Source: Paludisphaera mucosa | GTDB lineage: Bacteria > Planctomycetota > Planctomycetia > Isosphaerales > Isosphaeraceae | Direction of reading: 5' to 3' | Length of the DNA: 64,000 nucleotides | NCBI RefSeq assembly: GCF_029589435.1 | Contig: NZ_JARRAG010000004.1 | Span: forward strand, 1-64,000 | Shown here: one piece after another, positions 1 through 9,365 of the stretch | Layout of the letters: every line of letters begins with the position of its first letter | Position numbering within the stretch: position 1 is the stretch's first letter | Program-made: the position numbers and the translations under genes | The notes under the pieces: model-generated | Told to the model about the DNA's origin: nothing | What the model saw: only the letters and a program-made list of their open reading frames with translations | Databases searched by the model: none

Positions 1-3000
1 GGCATCGGCGCCGTCGGAGCGTCGCGGCCGCCGAGGAGGTTGCGGTAGAACCGGGTCATCAGCAGGGCGGTGGCGTCGTCGTCGACCTTCCAGAGGCTCA
101 GGACCAGACTCCGCGCCCCTCTGACCAGGAGCGGCTGGGCGAAGCCGAGCAACCCCTCCCCGCCCGCCGCCTTGCCGAGCCCGCTCTCGCAGGCCGAGAG
201 GACCACGAGGTCGGCGTCGAGTTCCCAGGTCCGCGCGATCTGCTCGGCGGTGATCTCTCCGTCGGACTCGAAGGCCTCGGGATCATCAGGGCGGTCGGGG
301 TCGGGGGCAAGGATCAGGGCGGTGCGGAAGGCCGAGCGGGGATCGGTGCGACCGTGGGCGGCCAGGTGGAGGAATCGGAAAGCCTTCAGCCGGCCGGAGC
401 GGGCCATCGCCTGCACGGTCGACTCGCGGGCCTGGTCGCCCAGGATGGTGGTGGCCTCGGGGAACAGCGCAGCGATCGCGGCGACCTCGCGGCGAGTGCC
501 CGGCAGGCGGACCTGGGGTTCGCCCCGCGTCCGGAGCACCTCGGCGGCCGCCCTCCGAGCCGCCACGGCCTGAGCGGCAGGCCTGTCGTCGAGCTGCACC
601 CCGAGAGGCCCGGCGGAGAGCTCGATGGAGCGCACGTCGCCGTCCCTCCAAACCCGCGCCATCGGCCGCCCCGGGCCGCCATCGGGATCGACCAGCTTGA
701 TATCGGCCGGCGAATTCAGGGGCGTCCCGTTATACTCGAGGATCACGTCGCCGGCGCGGAGGCCGTGGAGGTCCGCATTGGCATCGGGCGTGACCGCCAC
801 CACCGCCAACCCGTGGGCAGGCGACGCCGCGGCCTTCGCGATGTGGGAATTTACCTCGGGGTATGCCGGATCGCCCAGCGCCAGCAGTGTTGCGGGCCGG
901 CCCGGAGGCCGGGCCTTCGCGGCCAGGTGGGCGAGCATCGAGGCGGAGGGGGCGTAGCCGACCGACGGTGCCGATGTCGCGTCGCGGTTCCGGGCCGCGA
1001 AGAGCGACTCGACCGGCACTCCAGCCAGCCCCGGCGACGTGAGGACGATCACACGCAGCACCCCCCGGAGGTGAGGTTCGATTGGGGCCAGTCGCTGACG
1101 CGCCACCGCCTCGGCCAGCGGACGCCAGGCCTCATCGGAGGCTGGCGACGCCAGCGCCTCGCGGAGCCGGCCAGCGAGCCCATCGTCCTCGTCGGTCCAC
1201 GCCCCGCCCTGGCCGCCGCCGGGGATCGGCACCCAGGCAGGTTCGCCCGCTTGTCGCACCACGCAGGCCCAGTGCCGTCGGCCGACGTCGACCCAACCGA
1301 CCAGGGCCGTCGATCCGTTGAGCATGGCACGTACGACCTCGAGCGACGCCGGCCGGCCGGCGAGCGGCCCATACTTCGCCTCGAACCGCGTCTGCATCTC
1401 CAGCGACCGACGTCGGACATCGCTGCCCTCACGGCGAAGCGCCTCCAGCGTCCGCTCGACCTCTTCCGGTGGCAGGGAGCGGGCCAGCAGGCGGCCGATC
1501 CGGTCATCGACGGACTGGGCCCGAGCGAGCAATTCAGCCTCCTCCCGCCGCTCTTCGGGGGTCAACGGTCGGGCGGCGCGGCCCGCTACCTCGTCGAGTA
1601 GGGCCCGGCCCAGCCCGCGCTCCCAGCGGTCCCAGGCTTCGGCCGGCCGGCCGGCAGAGGCCAGCAGCGAACAGAGGAGAGGGGCGGGGGCGTTGAGGTG
1701 GTTCGTCGTAGCGTCCTCAAGTCCGCGGTGGCTTGGACGTCGGGTCCGGCCTGCCTCGGCCGCCTCCAAGGCCCGGATCGCCTCTTCGGGGCGGTCGAGG
1801 TCGGCGAGGATCGCCCCGAGTGTGCGATAACTCGACGCCGCGTAGGGGTGGCTCTCCCCTAGGACCGCGACGCGGATGGCCACGGCCTTACGGATCATCT
1901 CCTCGGCGCCGGCCGAGTCGCCGCGCTCGTGCAGCACCCAGGCGAGGGCGGTGTAGGTCTGGGTGGTGAGGGGATGGCGCTCGCCCAGGGCGGCGAGGCG
2001 GATGGCCAGTGCCTTGCGGTACATCGCCTCGGCGCCGGCCGAGTCGCCGCGCTCGTGCAGCACCCAGGCGAGGTCGGAGTCGCTGAGCGCGATGTCAGGG
2101 TGGCGTTCGCCCAGGGCGGCGAGGCGTATGGCCAGGCCCTTGCGGATGGTCTCCTCGGCGCCGGCCAGGTTTCCGCCTGCCGCGAGCGCGCAGCCGAGTA
2201 TGTTGTAACTGGCGGCGGTGTCGGAGTGGCTCTCTCCCACGGTCGCGAGCCAGATGGCGAGTCCACGGCGGCTCATCGCCTCGGCAACGACCAGATCGCC
2301 ACGGGCCTGCAACACCACGGAAAGGTTGTCGTAGAATATGGCGGTGTCGACGTGGCGCTCGCCGAGGGCCGCGAGCTGGATGGCCAGGGCCTTGCGTATC
2401 ATCGCCTCGGCGCCCGCCAGATCCCCACGCACTCGTAGCAGCCTGCCGAGGATGTTGTAGCTCGTGGCCGTGTCGGGGTGGTTCTCGCCCAGGGCCGCGC
2501 GCCGGACCTCCAGGACCTTCCGGCCGATCGTCTCGGCGCCGGCCAGGTCCCCCCGCTCGTGCAGCAGAGCGGCGAGGTTGCTGTAGGTTATGGAGGTGTC
2601 GGGGTGGCGCTCGCCGAGGGCCGCGAGTCGGATGTCCAGGGCCTTGCGGTGCATCGCCTCGGCGCCGTCCAGGTCCCCGCGGACGCGCAGCACCTCTGCG
2701 AGGTTATTGTAGCTCTCGGCGACGTCGGGATGGCGCTCGCCCAGGGCCGCGAGTCGGATGGACAGGCCCTTGCGGTGCGTCGCGTCGGAACCCTGCGGAT
2801 CGCCACGGGCGAGCAACACGGCGGCGATGTTGTTGTAGCTCGTGGCGGTGTCGGGGTGTCGCTCGCCCAGCCACCGCCTGCAGGCCTCCAGGACGCTGCG
2901 GAAGCCGTCCAGGGCCTCTTCATATCGCGCCTCCTCGTAGGCTGCACCGGCCGCCTCATCGGCGGCCGGGACGTCGGCCATGGCCGCTCGGCCTTCGGGG

Positions 3001-3353
3001 GACAGCCCGATGATCGTCCTGATGGTCTCCACTCGACGCCGATGATGTTCCGCCTGCCAATGGCCGACTCCCAGCATCTCCTCACAGATCGACGCCGCTT
3101 GGCGCTCCGGCTCGACCGCCTCCGCAAATCTGCCGGCCCGCCACAAGGCGTCGACTTTCGCCTCCAACTCCCTCACCCGCTTATCGTCCGCCTCGGTGAG
3201 CGCCTTTGGCAGGCTCGACGCCGCCGGAACCGTAGGGGCAGCGGAGGAGGCCTGGGAGCAGGCCTGGACGGAGTCCACCGGGGTCGAGGTCAACAGGGCC
3301 AACAGGGTCATGCCACGGATGAGGTAGTCGGGAGCTTCTGCGCGTCGCGACAT
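1..3353 (-). CDS. TPR-CHAT caspase-like protein with inserted PDZ domain (3' end beyond window)
   Basis: Partial gene of 1117 visible codons; it starts at 3353 (MSRRAEAP) and runs off the left edge. Residues 1-35 look like a secretion signal or membrane-proximal segment. About nine 42-residue TPR units (LGERHPDTA..YNNLA..RGDLAGAEAM type) fill roughly residues 155-535. A CHAT domain begins near residue 690, and a PDZ-like segment (GLRAGDVILEYNGTPL) lies inside it at about 835-915. The catalytic dyad expected of CHAT peptidases is present: His1000 in HLAAHGR and Cys1055 in LSACESG. CHAT proteins are caspase-related (clan CD) proteases, with TPRs as a target or partner-binding platform. It lies downstream of, and on the same strand as, the ECF sigma and kinase genes, but with a 421-bp gap, so cotranscription is uncertain. 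The substrate is unknown. Confidence 0.85.
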   Translation of the reverse strand, partial: MSRRAEAPDYLIRGMTLLALLTSTPVDSVQACSQASSAAPTVPAASSLPKALTEADDKRVRELEAKVDALWRAGRFAEAVEPERQAASICEEMLGVGHWQAEHHRRRVETIRTIIGLSPEGRAAMADVPAADEAAGAAYEEARYEEALDGFRSVLEACRRWLGERHPDTATSYNNIAAVLLARGDPQGSDATHRKGLSIRLAALGERHPDVAESYNNLAEVLRVRGDLDGAEAMHRKALDIRLAALGERHPDTSITYSNLAALLHERGDLAGAETIGRKVLEVRRAALGENHPDTATSYNILGRLLRVRGDLAGAEAMIRKALAIQLAALGERHVDTAIFYDNLSVVLQARGDLVVAEAMSRRGLAIWLATVGESHSDTAASYNILGCALAAGGNLAGAEETIRKGLAIRLAALGERHPDIALSDSDLAWVLHERGDSAGAEAMYRKALAIRLAALGERHPLTTQTYTALAWVLHERGDSAGAEEMIRKAVAIRVAVLGESHPYAASSYRTLGAILADLDRPEEAIRALEAAEAGRTRRPSHRGLEDATTNHLNAPAPLLCSLLASAGRPAEAWDRWERGLGRALLDEVAGRAARPLTPEERREEAELLARAQSVDDRIGRLLARSLPPEEVERTLEALRREGSDVRRRSLEMQTRFEAKYGPLAGRPASLEVVRAMLNGSTALVGWVDVGRRHWACVVRQAGEPAWVPIPGGGQGGAWTDEDDGLAGRLREALASPASDEAWRPLAEAVARQRLAPIEPHLRGVLRVIVLTSPGLAGVPVESLFAARNRDATSAPSVGYAPSASMLAHLAAKARPPGRPATLLALGDPAYPEVNSHIAKAAASPAHGLAVVAVTPDANADLHGLRAGDVILEYNGTPLNSPADIKLVDPDGGPGRPMARVWRDGDVRSIELSAGPLGVQLDDRPAAQAVAARRAAAEVLRTRGEPQVRLPGTRREVAAIAALFPEATTILGDQARESTVQAMARSGRLKAFRFLHLAAHGRTDPRSAFRTALILAPDPDRPDDPEAFESDGEITAEQIARTWELDADLVVLSACESGLGKAAGGEGLLGFAQPLLVRGARSLVLSLWKVDDDATALLMTRFYRNLLGGRDAPTAPM
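1755..2885 (-). repeat. 126-bp tandem repeats encoding TPR units
   Basis: At least eight copies of a 126-bp unit are in exact phase: the segment reading ctcgccc or a variant recurs near 1977, 2103, 2229, 2355, 2481, 2607, 2733 and 2859. Each encodes one 42-residue TPR of the CHAT protein. Some copies are nearly identical at DNA level, suggesting recent duplication or recombination. Confidence 0.85.
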
Positions 3354-3774
3354 GCGGCCTCCGATCGAAAGTGAGCGAGAGAATCGACCTCATGCCCCCC
3401 TCCGGGGAACGAGCGAACCGCCCGCGCGGTACCACCCGCCGGCGGAGGAGCGATGCGGCATCATGCGGCCTTCCCGGCGGCCTACATCCTAGCTGTGCCA
3501 GCCCGACCCAGCAGTATTCGGGCGCGGAATTCACTCATCAGGCATCCTGACTAAGTTTTGTGCAGGATAACCCCCCTGTATCCTACCGATAATCCGACGG
3601 TCAGCTTTTGAAAATAACCGCCATTATAGGACGCAGCGGCGGGGTGGGCACTTAAAAGCTCGGGGCCTATGTGAGGCGGCGACCCATAGGCTGAAAATTC
3701 TGACGCCCAGCATGGCCGGCTCGGCCGCTTGCCGCTTCGTGCGGAGCTGAGAGCTGATACCAGGCCGCGACGGC
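3354..3774. other. Intergenic gap upstream of the CHAT gene
   Basis: 421 bp between the kinase stop and the CHAT start. It contains a somewhat AT-richer patch around 3550-3630. No convincing gene, terminator or strong promoter was recognised, though a promoter for the CHAT gene would be expected here if it is not read through from the kinase gene. Confidence 0.5.
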
Positions 3775-6700
3775 TCATCGCCGATCGGTGGTTGCATCTT
3801 CGGGGGAAGCGACGACCTCCGAGCTCAGGCCCATCGACTTGAGTCGCCGGCGGATACGCCGCAGGTCCCAATAGTTCACCGTCCTGGACAGGCCTGAGAT
3901 CGCGACGAGCCTCGCGCCGTCGGTCGTGAATCCCAGCCATCGCGTCCGGTCCGAATGAGGCGCCTCGAGCCGCATCACGGTCCGACCCGTCGTGCCGTCG
4001 ATCAGGTGAATGACGCCCGGCGACGACTCCAGGGCAGCGGTCCTGAGGTCCGGAGAGAACGCCACGTCGCTCGGAAAGGAGACGATGTCGCGGCCGATCC
4101 GCCGGACGACCTCGAAGGAGACCGAGTCGATGAGGTTGAACTCGTAGGCGTTGCTCACGACCAGCGTGCGACCGTCCATCGAGTACGCCGCGTGATTCAT
4201 GCGGCCGAGGGGGAATTGCTTGACGCAGGCGCCCGACCGGACGTCCCACACCCTGGCGAACGGGGTATGCCAGCCGCTCGTCGTCGCCCAGCGGCCGTCG
4301 GGGCTCAGGGCCGCCCGGGTCAGCGCCGGATGGGGGCCCAGGACGCGTCGCCGCGACTCGTCGTCCAGGTCGATGACCAGGGCCTCTCCCGAGGCCTCGC
4401 ACGCGACGACGATCTGGTTCGCGTTCTTGGCGACGTTCATGGTGCTCGGGACGAATGGAAGGTCGATCGTCCTGGGCTCTCCGAGCCTCAGACGTTCGCC
4501 GCCCGCCTCGCCCTCGACGATCGGCCATCGGCGAATCCCGCCGGCGCCGCACGTGAGCAGTTCAAGGCCCGAGCGCCCTCGGATGAATCGGGCCGACACC
4601 GTGTCGCCGATCGCGAATGAGGCCTCCACGCGGCCCGAGTCCAGGTCCCAGGCGCGGACGCCGTCGACGGTCCCGACGACGAGGAGCCCGTCCTCGTCGA
4701 TGTCTCCTTCGGCCGGACCCTTCGGGACGTCGCAGATCGGCGTCCGGTAATCCCGCGCGTCGGAGGCTTCGATCAGCCGAGCCTCGCCGTCGATCACGGT
4801 GCACCCGCAGAGGGTCCCGTCGCGGCTGAAGCGGGCCCCGAAGATCGTGCTTGGCCAGAAGAGCAGCGGTCGCCCGGTCCTGACCTCCCAGATCCGCCCC
4901 GTCCCGTCCCAGGAGAGGGTCAGCAGGAGGTGACCCTCGGGGTGGAACACGACGCGTTCGACGTCTTGCGTATGCCCCTCCATGGTGGCGATCGGCCGGC
5001 CGGAGGCGACGTCCCAGACCTGCGCGACGTTCCGGGGCAGTCCGAAACCGATCGCCAGGAGTCGGCCTCCGGGGTCCCAGGCGATCCTGCGGATCGCCCA
5101 GCCGGCGTCGGTTTCGAATGAAGAGATCCGAGATCCGGTCTCGGAATCCCAGACGACGACCAGGCCGGATTCGCCGACGTCGGCCGCCGTCGCGAGCCGT
5201 CGGCCGTCCGGGTGGAATGCGATGAGGCGCGGGGGCCTCGCCGGCGATGGGAGGCGTCGCGCCTCGCTTCCGGACGGCAGGTCGTGGATCCTGATCGAGC
5301 CGTCCGCGGAGACGAAGGCGAAGCGCCCGCCGTCCTCGGAGAAGGCGAGGGTCGCGCCGGCGAGCGGCCCGGGGAAGAGCGGTCGCGCCGCATCGACGCC
5401 CCAGATCCTCAGCCCCTCGCCCGCCGACCCGATGGCGAGGAATCGGCCGTCCGGGCTGAACTGGAAGTCCACCAGCTCCCGTCCCAGGGGGGGGATCTTC
5501 AGGATTTCGGCGTCGTCCTCCATCCGACGGACGCTGGCGCCGCCCGCCTCGTCGAGTCGGGCGTAGCGATCGTACGAGGAGGGGAATTCGATCGTGCGGG
5601 TCCCGTCGGGCCATGGGATGGAGCGTCGACCCGGCCGGAGGTCGGGCAACGCCATGCAGGCGACGGCCTCGTCGCGGAGGGCCTCGAGGGTCTCGGCGGG
5701 CATATCCATCGCCTTGGCGATCCGGGTCGCTTCGGCGATGGCTTCCAGGCCTCCGAGCCGCTGCCCGGGCCTTCGGCCGTAGCGTCCCGCCTGGGCCCGT
5801 GCGAGCTGCGACTGGACGAGTTTCTCCAGCGCGTCGCGCTTGGCGTCGCGCTCGGCCTGCCGGGCCATGCCGGTCCGCTCCAGCTGGTCGTTCAGCCGCC
5901 CGGCCGAGAGGACCGCGCCCACGGCGACGAGCAGCAGCAAGGCGAGGGCGGAGGCGACGGCCGTCGATAGCGCGGGGTTCCGTCGGCAGGATCGCCAGGC
6001 CCGTTCGGGCGGCGTGGCCCGACGGGCCGCGATCGGCCGGTCCCCGAGGAATCGGCCCAGGTCGTCGCGGAGCTCCGAGGCCGACCTGTAGCGGCGACGC
6101 GGGTCCTTGGCGATCGCCTTCAGGATGATCGTCTCGAGGTCGCGGGGGATGGTCGGGATCAGCTTCCTCGGCCGCGGCGGCTCTTCGTCGAGGATACGCC
6201 GGACGAGCCGACCGCGAGGCCCCCCGGGAAAAGCCGGCCGCAGGGTGAGCAATTCGTACAGGGTCAGTCCCAGGCCGTAGACGTCGCTGCCGGGCTCGGT
6301 GCTCCCGTTGAGTCGCTCGGGGGCGAGGTATCGGACCGTCCCGACGAGGTCCCCCGACATGGTCAAGTCGGCGGCGTCCACGAGCTTGGCCAGGCCGAAG
6401 TCCGTCACCCATGCCGTCCCCTGGGCGTCGAGCAGCAAATTGGCGGGCTTGACGTCGCGGTGGAGCACGCCCTGCTGGTGGGCGTAGGCGAGCGCGTCCG
6501 CGACCTGGACCCCGATCCGAGCGACGTCGTGGTAGTAGCACGGCTTCCTTCCGGCCGCGGCGTCGACCTCGGGCCCGTCGCCGGAATCCGGCAGCAAGGC
6601 GTGCGGGGAGGCCTCGCCGGCCCGGAGGGCCTCGAGCAGCGACGCCAGGTTGCGTCCCTGGATGAACTGCATGGCGAAATAGTGGATGCCGTCCGACTCG

Positions 6701-7149
6701 CCGACGCCGAACACCGGGACGATGTTGGTGTGATGGAGCTGCGCGGCGATGCGGGCCTCGCGGCGGAATCGCTCGAGCGCCCGCGCGTCGAGAGTCAGTC
6801 GCATCGGCAGGACCTTCAGCGCGACGTGGCGGCCGAGCGATTCCTGCACCGCCTCGTATACGACGCCCATGCCCCCCTGGCCGATCTCGCGGACGATCCT
6901 GTACTCTCCCAGCCGACCGGGAGGAGGCGGAGGCACCAGGCGAGGGCCGCCGTCGAGATGGCGCTCCAGCAGGATCATCGCCGGGAACAGCTGGTGGATC
7001 CGCTCGGCCTCGTGGGGGAATCGCTCCGCAAATTCAGAGAGGGATGGTTGCTCGCCCCGGCGATGCCGCTCTGCGAACTCCCCCGCGAGCTCGATCAGCG
7101 GATCGGCCTCCGACCCCGCATCTCCGTCGTCGCGAGGAGCCGCGCTCAA
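3775..7149 (-). CDS. Membrane Ser/Thr protein kinase with WD40 beta-propeller
   Basis: 1124 residues, starting at a TTG (7149) that overlaps the TGA stop of the sigma gene (TTGA), so translation is probably coupled. Residues 13-65 match the leader common in planctomycete kinases (LAGEFAERHRRGEQPSLSEF). The Hanks-type kinase domain spans about 83-370 with a glycine loop GQGGMG, catalytic Lys112 (VALKVL), the HRD loop (230-232, HRDVKPAN) and DFG at 250-252, so it should be active. One membrane helix lies at about 395-415. The rest (about 520-1110) is a run of WD40-like blades. Such kinases phosphorylate Ser/Thr on partner proteins; the C-terminal propeller would be a sensor or scaffold on the other side of the membrane. 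Pairing with an ECF sigma factor suggests the kinase controls it, which is inference. Confidence 0.93.
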   Translation of the reverse strand: MSAAPRDDGDAGSEADPLIELAGEFAERHRRGEQPSLSEFAERFPHEAERIHQLFPAMILLERHLDGGPRLVPPPPPGRLGEYRIVREIGQGGMGVVYEAVQESLGRHVALKVLPMRLTLDARALERFRREARIAAQLHHTNIVPVFGVGESDGIHYFAMQFIQGRNLASLLEALRAGEASPHALLPDSGDGPEVDAAAGRKPCYYHDVARIGVQVADALAYAHQQGVLHRDVKPANLLLDAQGTAWVTDFGLAKLVDAADLTMSGDLVGTVRYLAPERLNGSTEPGSDVYGLGLTLYELLTLRPAFPGGPRGRLVRRILDEEPPRPRKLIPTIPRDLETIILKAIAKDPRRRYRSASELRDDLGRFLGDRPIAARRATPPERAWRSCRRNPALSTAVASALALLLLVAVGAVLSAGRLNDQLERTGMARQAERDAKRDALEKLVQSQLARAQAGRYGRRPGQRLGGLEAIAEATRIAKAMDMPAETLEALRDEAVACMALPDLRPGRRSIPWPDGTRTIEFPSSYDRYARLDEAGGASVRRMEDDAEILKIPPLGRELVDFQFSPDGRFLAIGSAGEGLRIWGVDAARPLFPGPLAGATLAFSEDGGRFAFVSADGSIRIHDLPSGSEARRLPSPARPPRLIAFHPDGRRLATAADVGESGLVVVWDSETGSRISSFETDAGWAIRRIAWDPGGRLLAIGFGLPRNVAQVWDVASGRPIATMEGHTQDVERVVFHPEGHLLLTLSWDGTGRIWEVRTGRPLLFWPSTIFGARFSRDGTLCGCTVIDGEARLIEASDARDYRTPICDVPKGPAEGDIDEDGLLVVGTVDGVRAWDLDSGRVEASFAIGDTVSARFIRGRSGLELLTCGAGGIRRWPIVEGEAGGERLRLGEPRTIDLPFVPSTMNVAKNANQIVVACEASGEALVIDLDDESRRRVLGPHPALTRAALSPDGRWATTSGWHTPFARVWDVRSGACVKQFPLGRMNHAAYSMDGRTLVVSNAYEFNLIDSVSFEVVRRIGRDIVSFPSDVAFSPDLRTAALESSPGVIHLIDGTTGRTVMRLEAPHSDRTRWLGFTTDGARLVAISGLSRTVNYWDLRRIRRRLKSMGLSSEVVASPEDATTDRR

Positions 7150-7745
7150 CTCCGGGGCCCCAGCAGGTCCCGCAAGCGGCCCAGGGCGCGTAGGTATCGC
7201 TTGCCGGCCGCAGCGGAAGAGATCCCGAGGATCTCGGCCACCTGGGCGTTGGTCATGTGGCCGAAATGGCGAAGGAGCAGGATTTCGCGTTCGGACGGTT
7301 CGAGGCGATCGAGCGCCCCATGCAAGGCTTCCCCTTCCTCGACCCGCATGGCCGCTTCGCTCGGCGTGCCGAGGCCGGGGACGACCGCAGCTTCGGGCCG
7401 ATGGATGGGCACCTCCCGCCTCGGGTCGCGGGCCGAGGTCCCGAGGTGGAACCGTCGAAGCTCGAGGATCTTGTGAGAGGCGATCCCGAGCAGCCAGTAG
7501 ACCAGCGGGCTCCGCGGCTCGCGGAGATAAGCCTCGAGGCTCCCCGACGCGGCGACGTGGGCCTCCTGAACGACGTCCGAGGGATCGATGCGGCCTCGCA
7601 GCCTGGCGTCGAGCCGATGGGCGATGAGGTGGCGCAGCGGCCCCCGATGCCTCGAGAGCAACTTCCCCAGGCTGGAAGCATCCCCTTCCCTACACAACCC
7701 CAGCAGCCGATTCGTCTCGCTCGAATTCTCGCCGGTCCTGGTCAT
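7146..7745 (-). CDS. ECF-type RNA polymerase sigma factor
   Basis: 199 residues from the ATG at 7745 (MTRTGENSSETN), chosen because GTGAGGA lies about 8 nt upstream and homology begins there; an in-frame extension to 7919 is less likely. Sigma region 2 is visible (RGRIDPSDVVQEAHVAA) and region 4 forms the C terminus (LEPSEREILLLRHFGHMTNAQVAEILGISSAAAGKRYLRAL). It directs RNA polymerase to a dedicated promoter set. No separate anti-sigma gene is present; the translationally coupled kinase gene fits the known planctomycete pattern of ECF factors linked to Ser/Thr kinases. The targets are unknown. Confidence 0.92.
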   Translation of the reverse strand: MTRTGENSSETNRLLGLCREGDASSLGKLLSRHRGPLRHLIAHRLDARLRGRIDPSDVVQEAHVAASGSLEAYLREPRSPLVYWLLGIASHKILELRRFHLGTSARDPRREVPIHRPEAAVVPGLGTPSEAAMRVEEGEALHGALDRLEPSEREILLLRHFGHMTNAQVAEILGISSAAAGKRYLRALGRLRDLLGPRS

Positions 7746-8272
7746 GGAAGTCCTCACAGCGATCGGCCCGGCGGTGCGGCGCCGGGATGCGTGGTTCGCC
7801 TGGTTGCGACGCGAGCGGCCGGTGAGGGAGGGGGCTCGCCAGAGGCCTCGCCAAATTTTCCATCGATTCATGTCTTGGGGTCGGGGCGAACTGCAATTAG
7901 ATACATGTAAACGAACCATCGACCTCGTTCAAGACACAAAGAGGCCCACCCGGAAAAGCACGCCTCGACGTTCGATGGAACCCATCTCGCCAAGGGAACC
8001 ACTGACCTCGATCGCGACGGAACTCCGCCCCGAGATCGAACGGCCGTCGCCGTCGGTCCCGTCCGGCGTCGGCGATGGGTGCGCCCATCATCGCCCGCCG
8101 GAAGTCGATCACGTTCGCCTCCCCTTGCGACACGACAACGCCGGCCGTCGCCCCTCCGACGTCCACGGCGAGATCCAGCACGAAATCCAGGTCGAAGGCG
8201 AAATCGCCCTGGATCGCACGAACCTCTCGATCCTCATTTCCGAAACGTCGTCTCGTCGATTCGAGGTGCCCC
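7746..8272. other. Divergent intergenic region between sigma factor and DUF1559 gene
   Basis: 527 bp separating the minus-strand sigma gene from the plus-strand pilin-like gene. Promoters for both are expected here. An 8-bp palindrome TACATGTA lies at 7902-7909 in an AT-richer stretch. The open frames crossing this region show no protein family signature and were not called. Confidence 0.4.
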
Positions 8273-9280
8273 ATGAAACCGAAGTCCGGCTTCACGTTGA
8301 TCGAGCTGCTGGTCGTAATCGCCATCATCGCGGTCCTGATCGCCCTGCTGCTGCCCGCGGTGCAGTCGGCCCGAGAGGCCGCCCGTCGCGCCCAGTGCGT
8401 GAACAACCTCAAGCAGATCGGGCTGGCCATGCACAATTACCACAGCGCGAACGACTCGTTCCCGCCGCCCAAGATCTACTCCGGGAGCTGCGCCGACCAG
8501 TCCAACGGCGGACAGGGGCTCGTCCTCAACACCACGGCGTTCGTGATGATCCTGGGGAATCTGGAGCAGACCCCGCTCATGAACGCCTACAATTTCAGCC
8601 AGGCCTCGAGCGACTCCGCATGGGGGGGGTACGCCGGCGTCAACGTAAACCTGCTCGGAGATGCGGCCGCGAACTCGACCGTCGTCGGTACGATGGTCGC
8701 CGGCTACACGTGTCCGTCCGACGAAGACCCGGAGGTCGTCACATACGAGCCTTCCAACCCCGCGGCGATCTACTCCCGCATGAACGCGCGGAGGAGCAAC
8801 TACGGCCTGAGTTCCGCCGGGTACACCGACTACGAGTGCGGTCCGCCCAACACTTCCTGGCTGGGGGCCTTCTACGCCGAGAAGGCGTCGTCCATCGCCA
8901 AGCTCCAGGACGGCAGCTCCAATACCATCCTGACCGGCGAGATGCATCAACGGCACGCCCAGGACTGGTTCGGACCATACTGGGGATCCGGCACCCACAC
9001 CTCGACGTTCGCCCGCGTCGCGCGCAGAGGGCAGTGGATGTGGCAGTTTTATTATCCCAATGCACCCTGGGGCGACAACGATTGCCCGGGGAACCGCGCG
9101 GCCTGCAACCCGCGGAACCTGACCTACGCATGGGTCTACGCCAGCCGCCATCCCGGGGGCGTCAACGTGGGGATGGGCGACGGCAGCGTGCGCTTCATCA
9201 AGAACACGATCAACTACGACACCTTCTACTCCCTCACGACCATCCAGGGCGGCGAGATCGTCAGCGCCGACGCATTCTGA
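8273..9280 (+). CDS. DUF1559 family protein with type IV pilin-like N terminus
   Basis: 335 residues from the ATG at 8273, with GAGGTG a few bases upstream; the frame is open further upstream but the prepilin start is unambiguous. The N terminus KPKSG-FTLIELLVVIAIIAVLIALL is a class III prepilin signal, cleaved between Gly and Phe, followed by the family motif PAVQSAREAARRAQC. The C terminus carries the usual HPGGVNVGMGDGSVRFI block. DUF1559 proteins are greatly expanded in Planctomycetes and are probably exported pseudopilin-like surface proteins; their function is not known. It is followed by a small lipoprotein gene, a common pairing in these genomes. Confidence 0.93.
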   Translation: MKPKSGFTLIELLVVIAIIAVLIALLLPAVQSAREAARRAQCVNNLKQIGLAMHNYHSANDSFPPPKIYSGSCADQSNGGQGLVLNTTAFVMILGNLEQTPLMNAYNFSQASSDSAWGGYAGVNVNLLGDAAANSTVVGTMVAGYTCPSDEDPEVVTYEPSNPAAIYSRMNARRSNYGLSSAGYTDYECGPPNTSWLGAFYAEKASSIAKLQDGSSNTILTGEMHQRHAQDWFGPYWGSGTHTSTFARVARRGQWMWQFYYPNAPWGDNDCPGNRAACNPRNLTYAWVYASRHPGGVNVGMGDGSVRFIKNTINYDTFYSLTTIQGGEIVSADAF

Positions 9281-9365
9281 CGGAGCCCGGACCCGGGACG
9301 AACCCGGCCCATGGGCAAGACGGACGCAGGAAACAACCTTGACGATATCCACGGAGCATTCAGAC

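Noticed and set aside
3551-4552. Minus-strand 333-codon frame overlapping the kinase 3' end
   Set aside because: Different frame from the kinase, Arg-rich shadow of its WD40 region, no family signature.
7902-7909. TACATGTA palindrome upstream of the sigma gene
   Set aside because: Eight bases only and a single copy; expected by chance in a window of this size.
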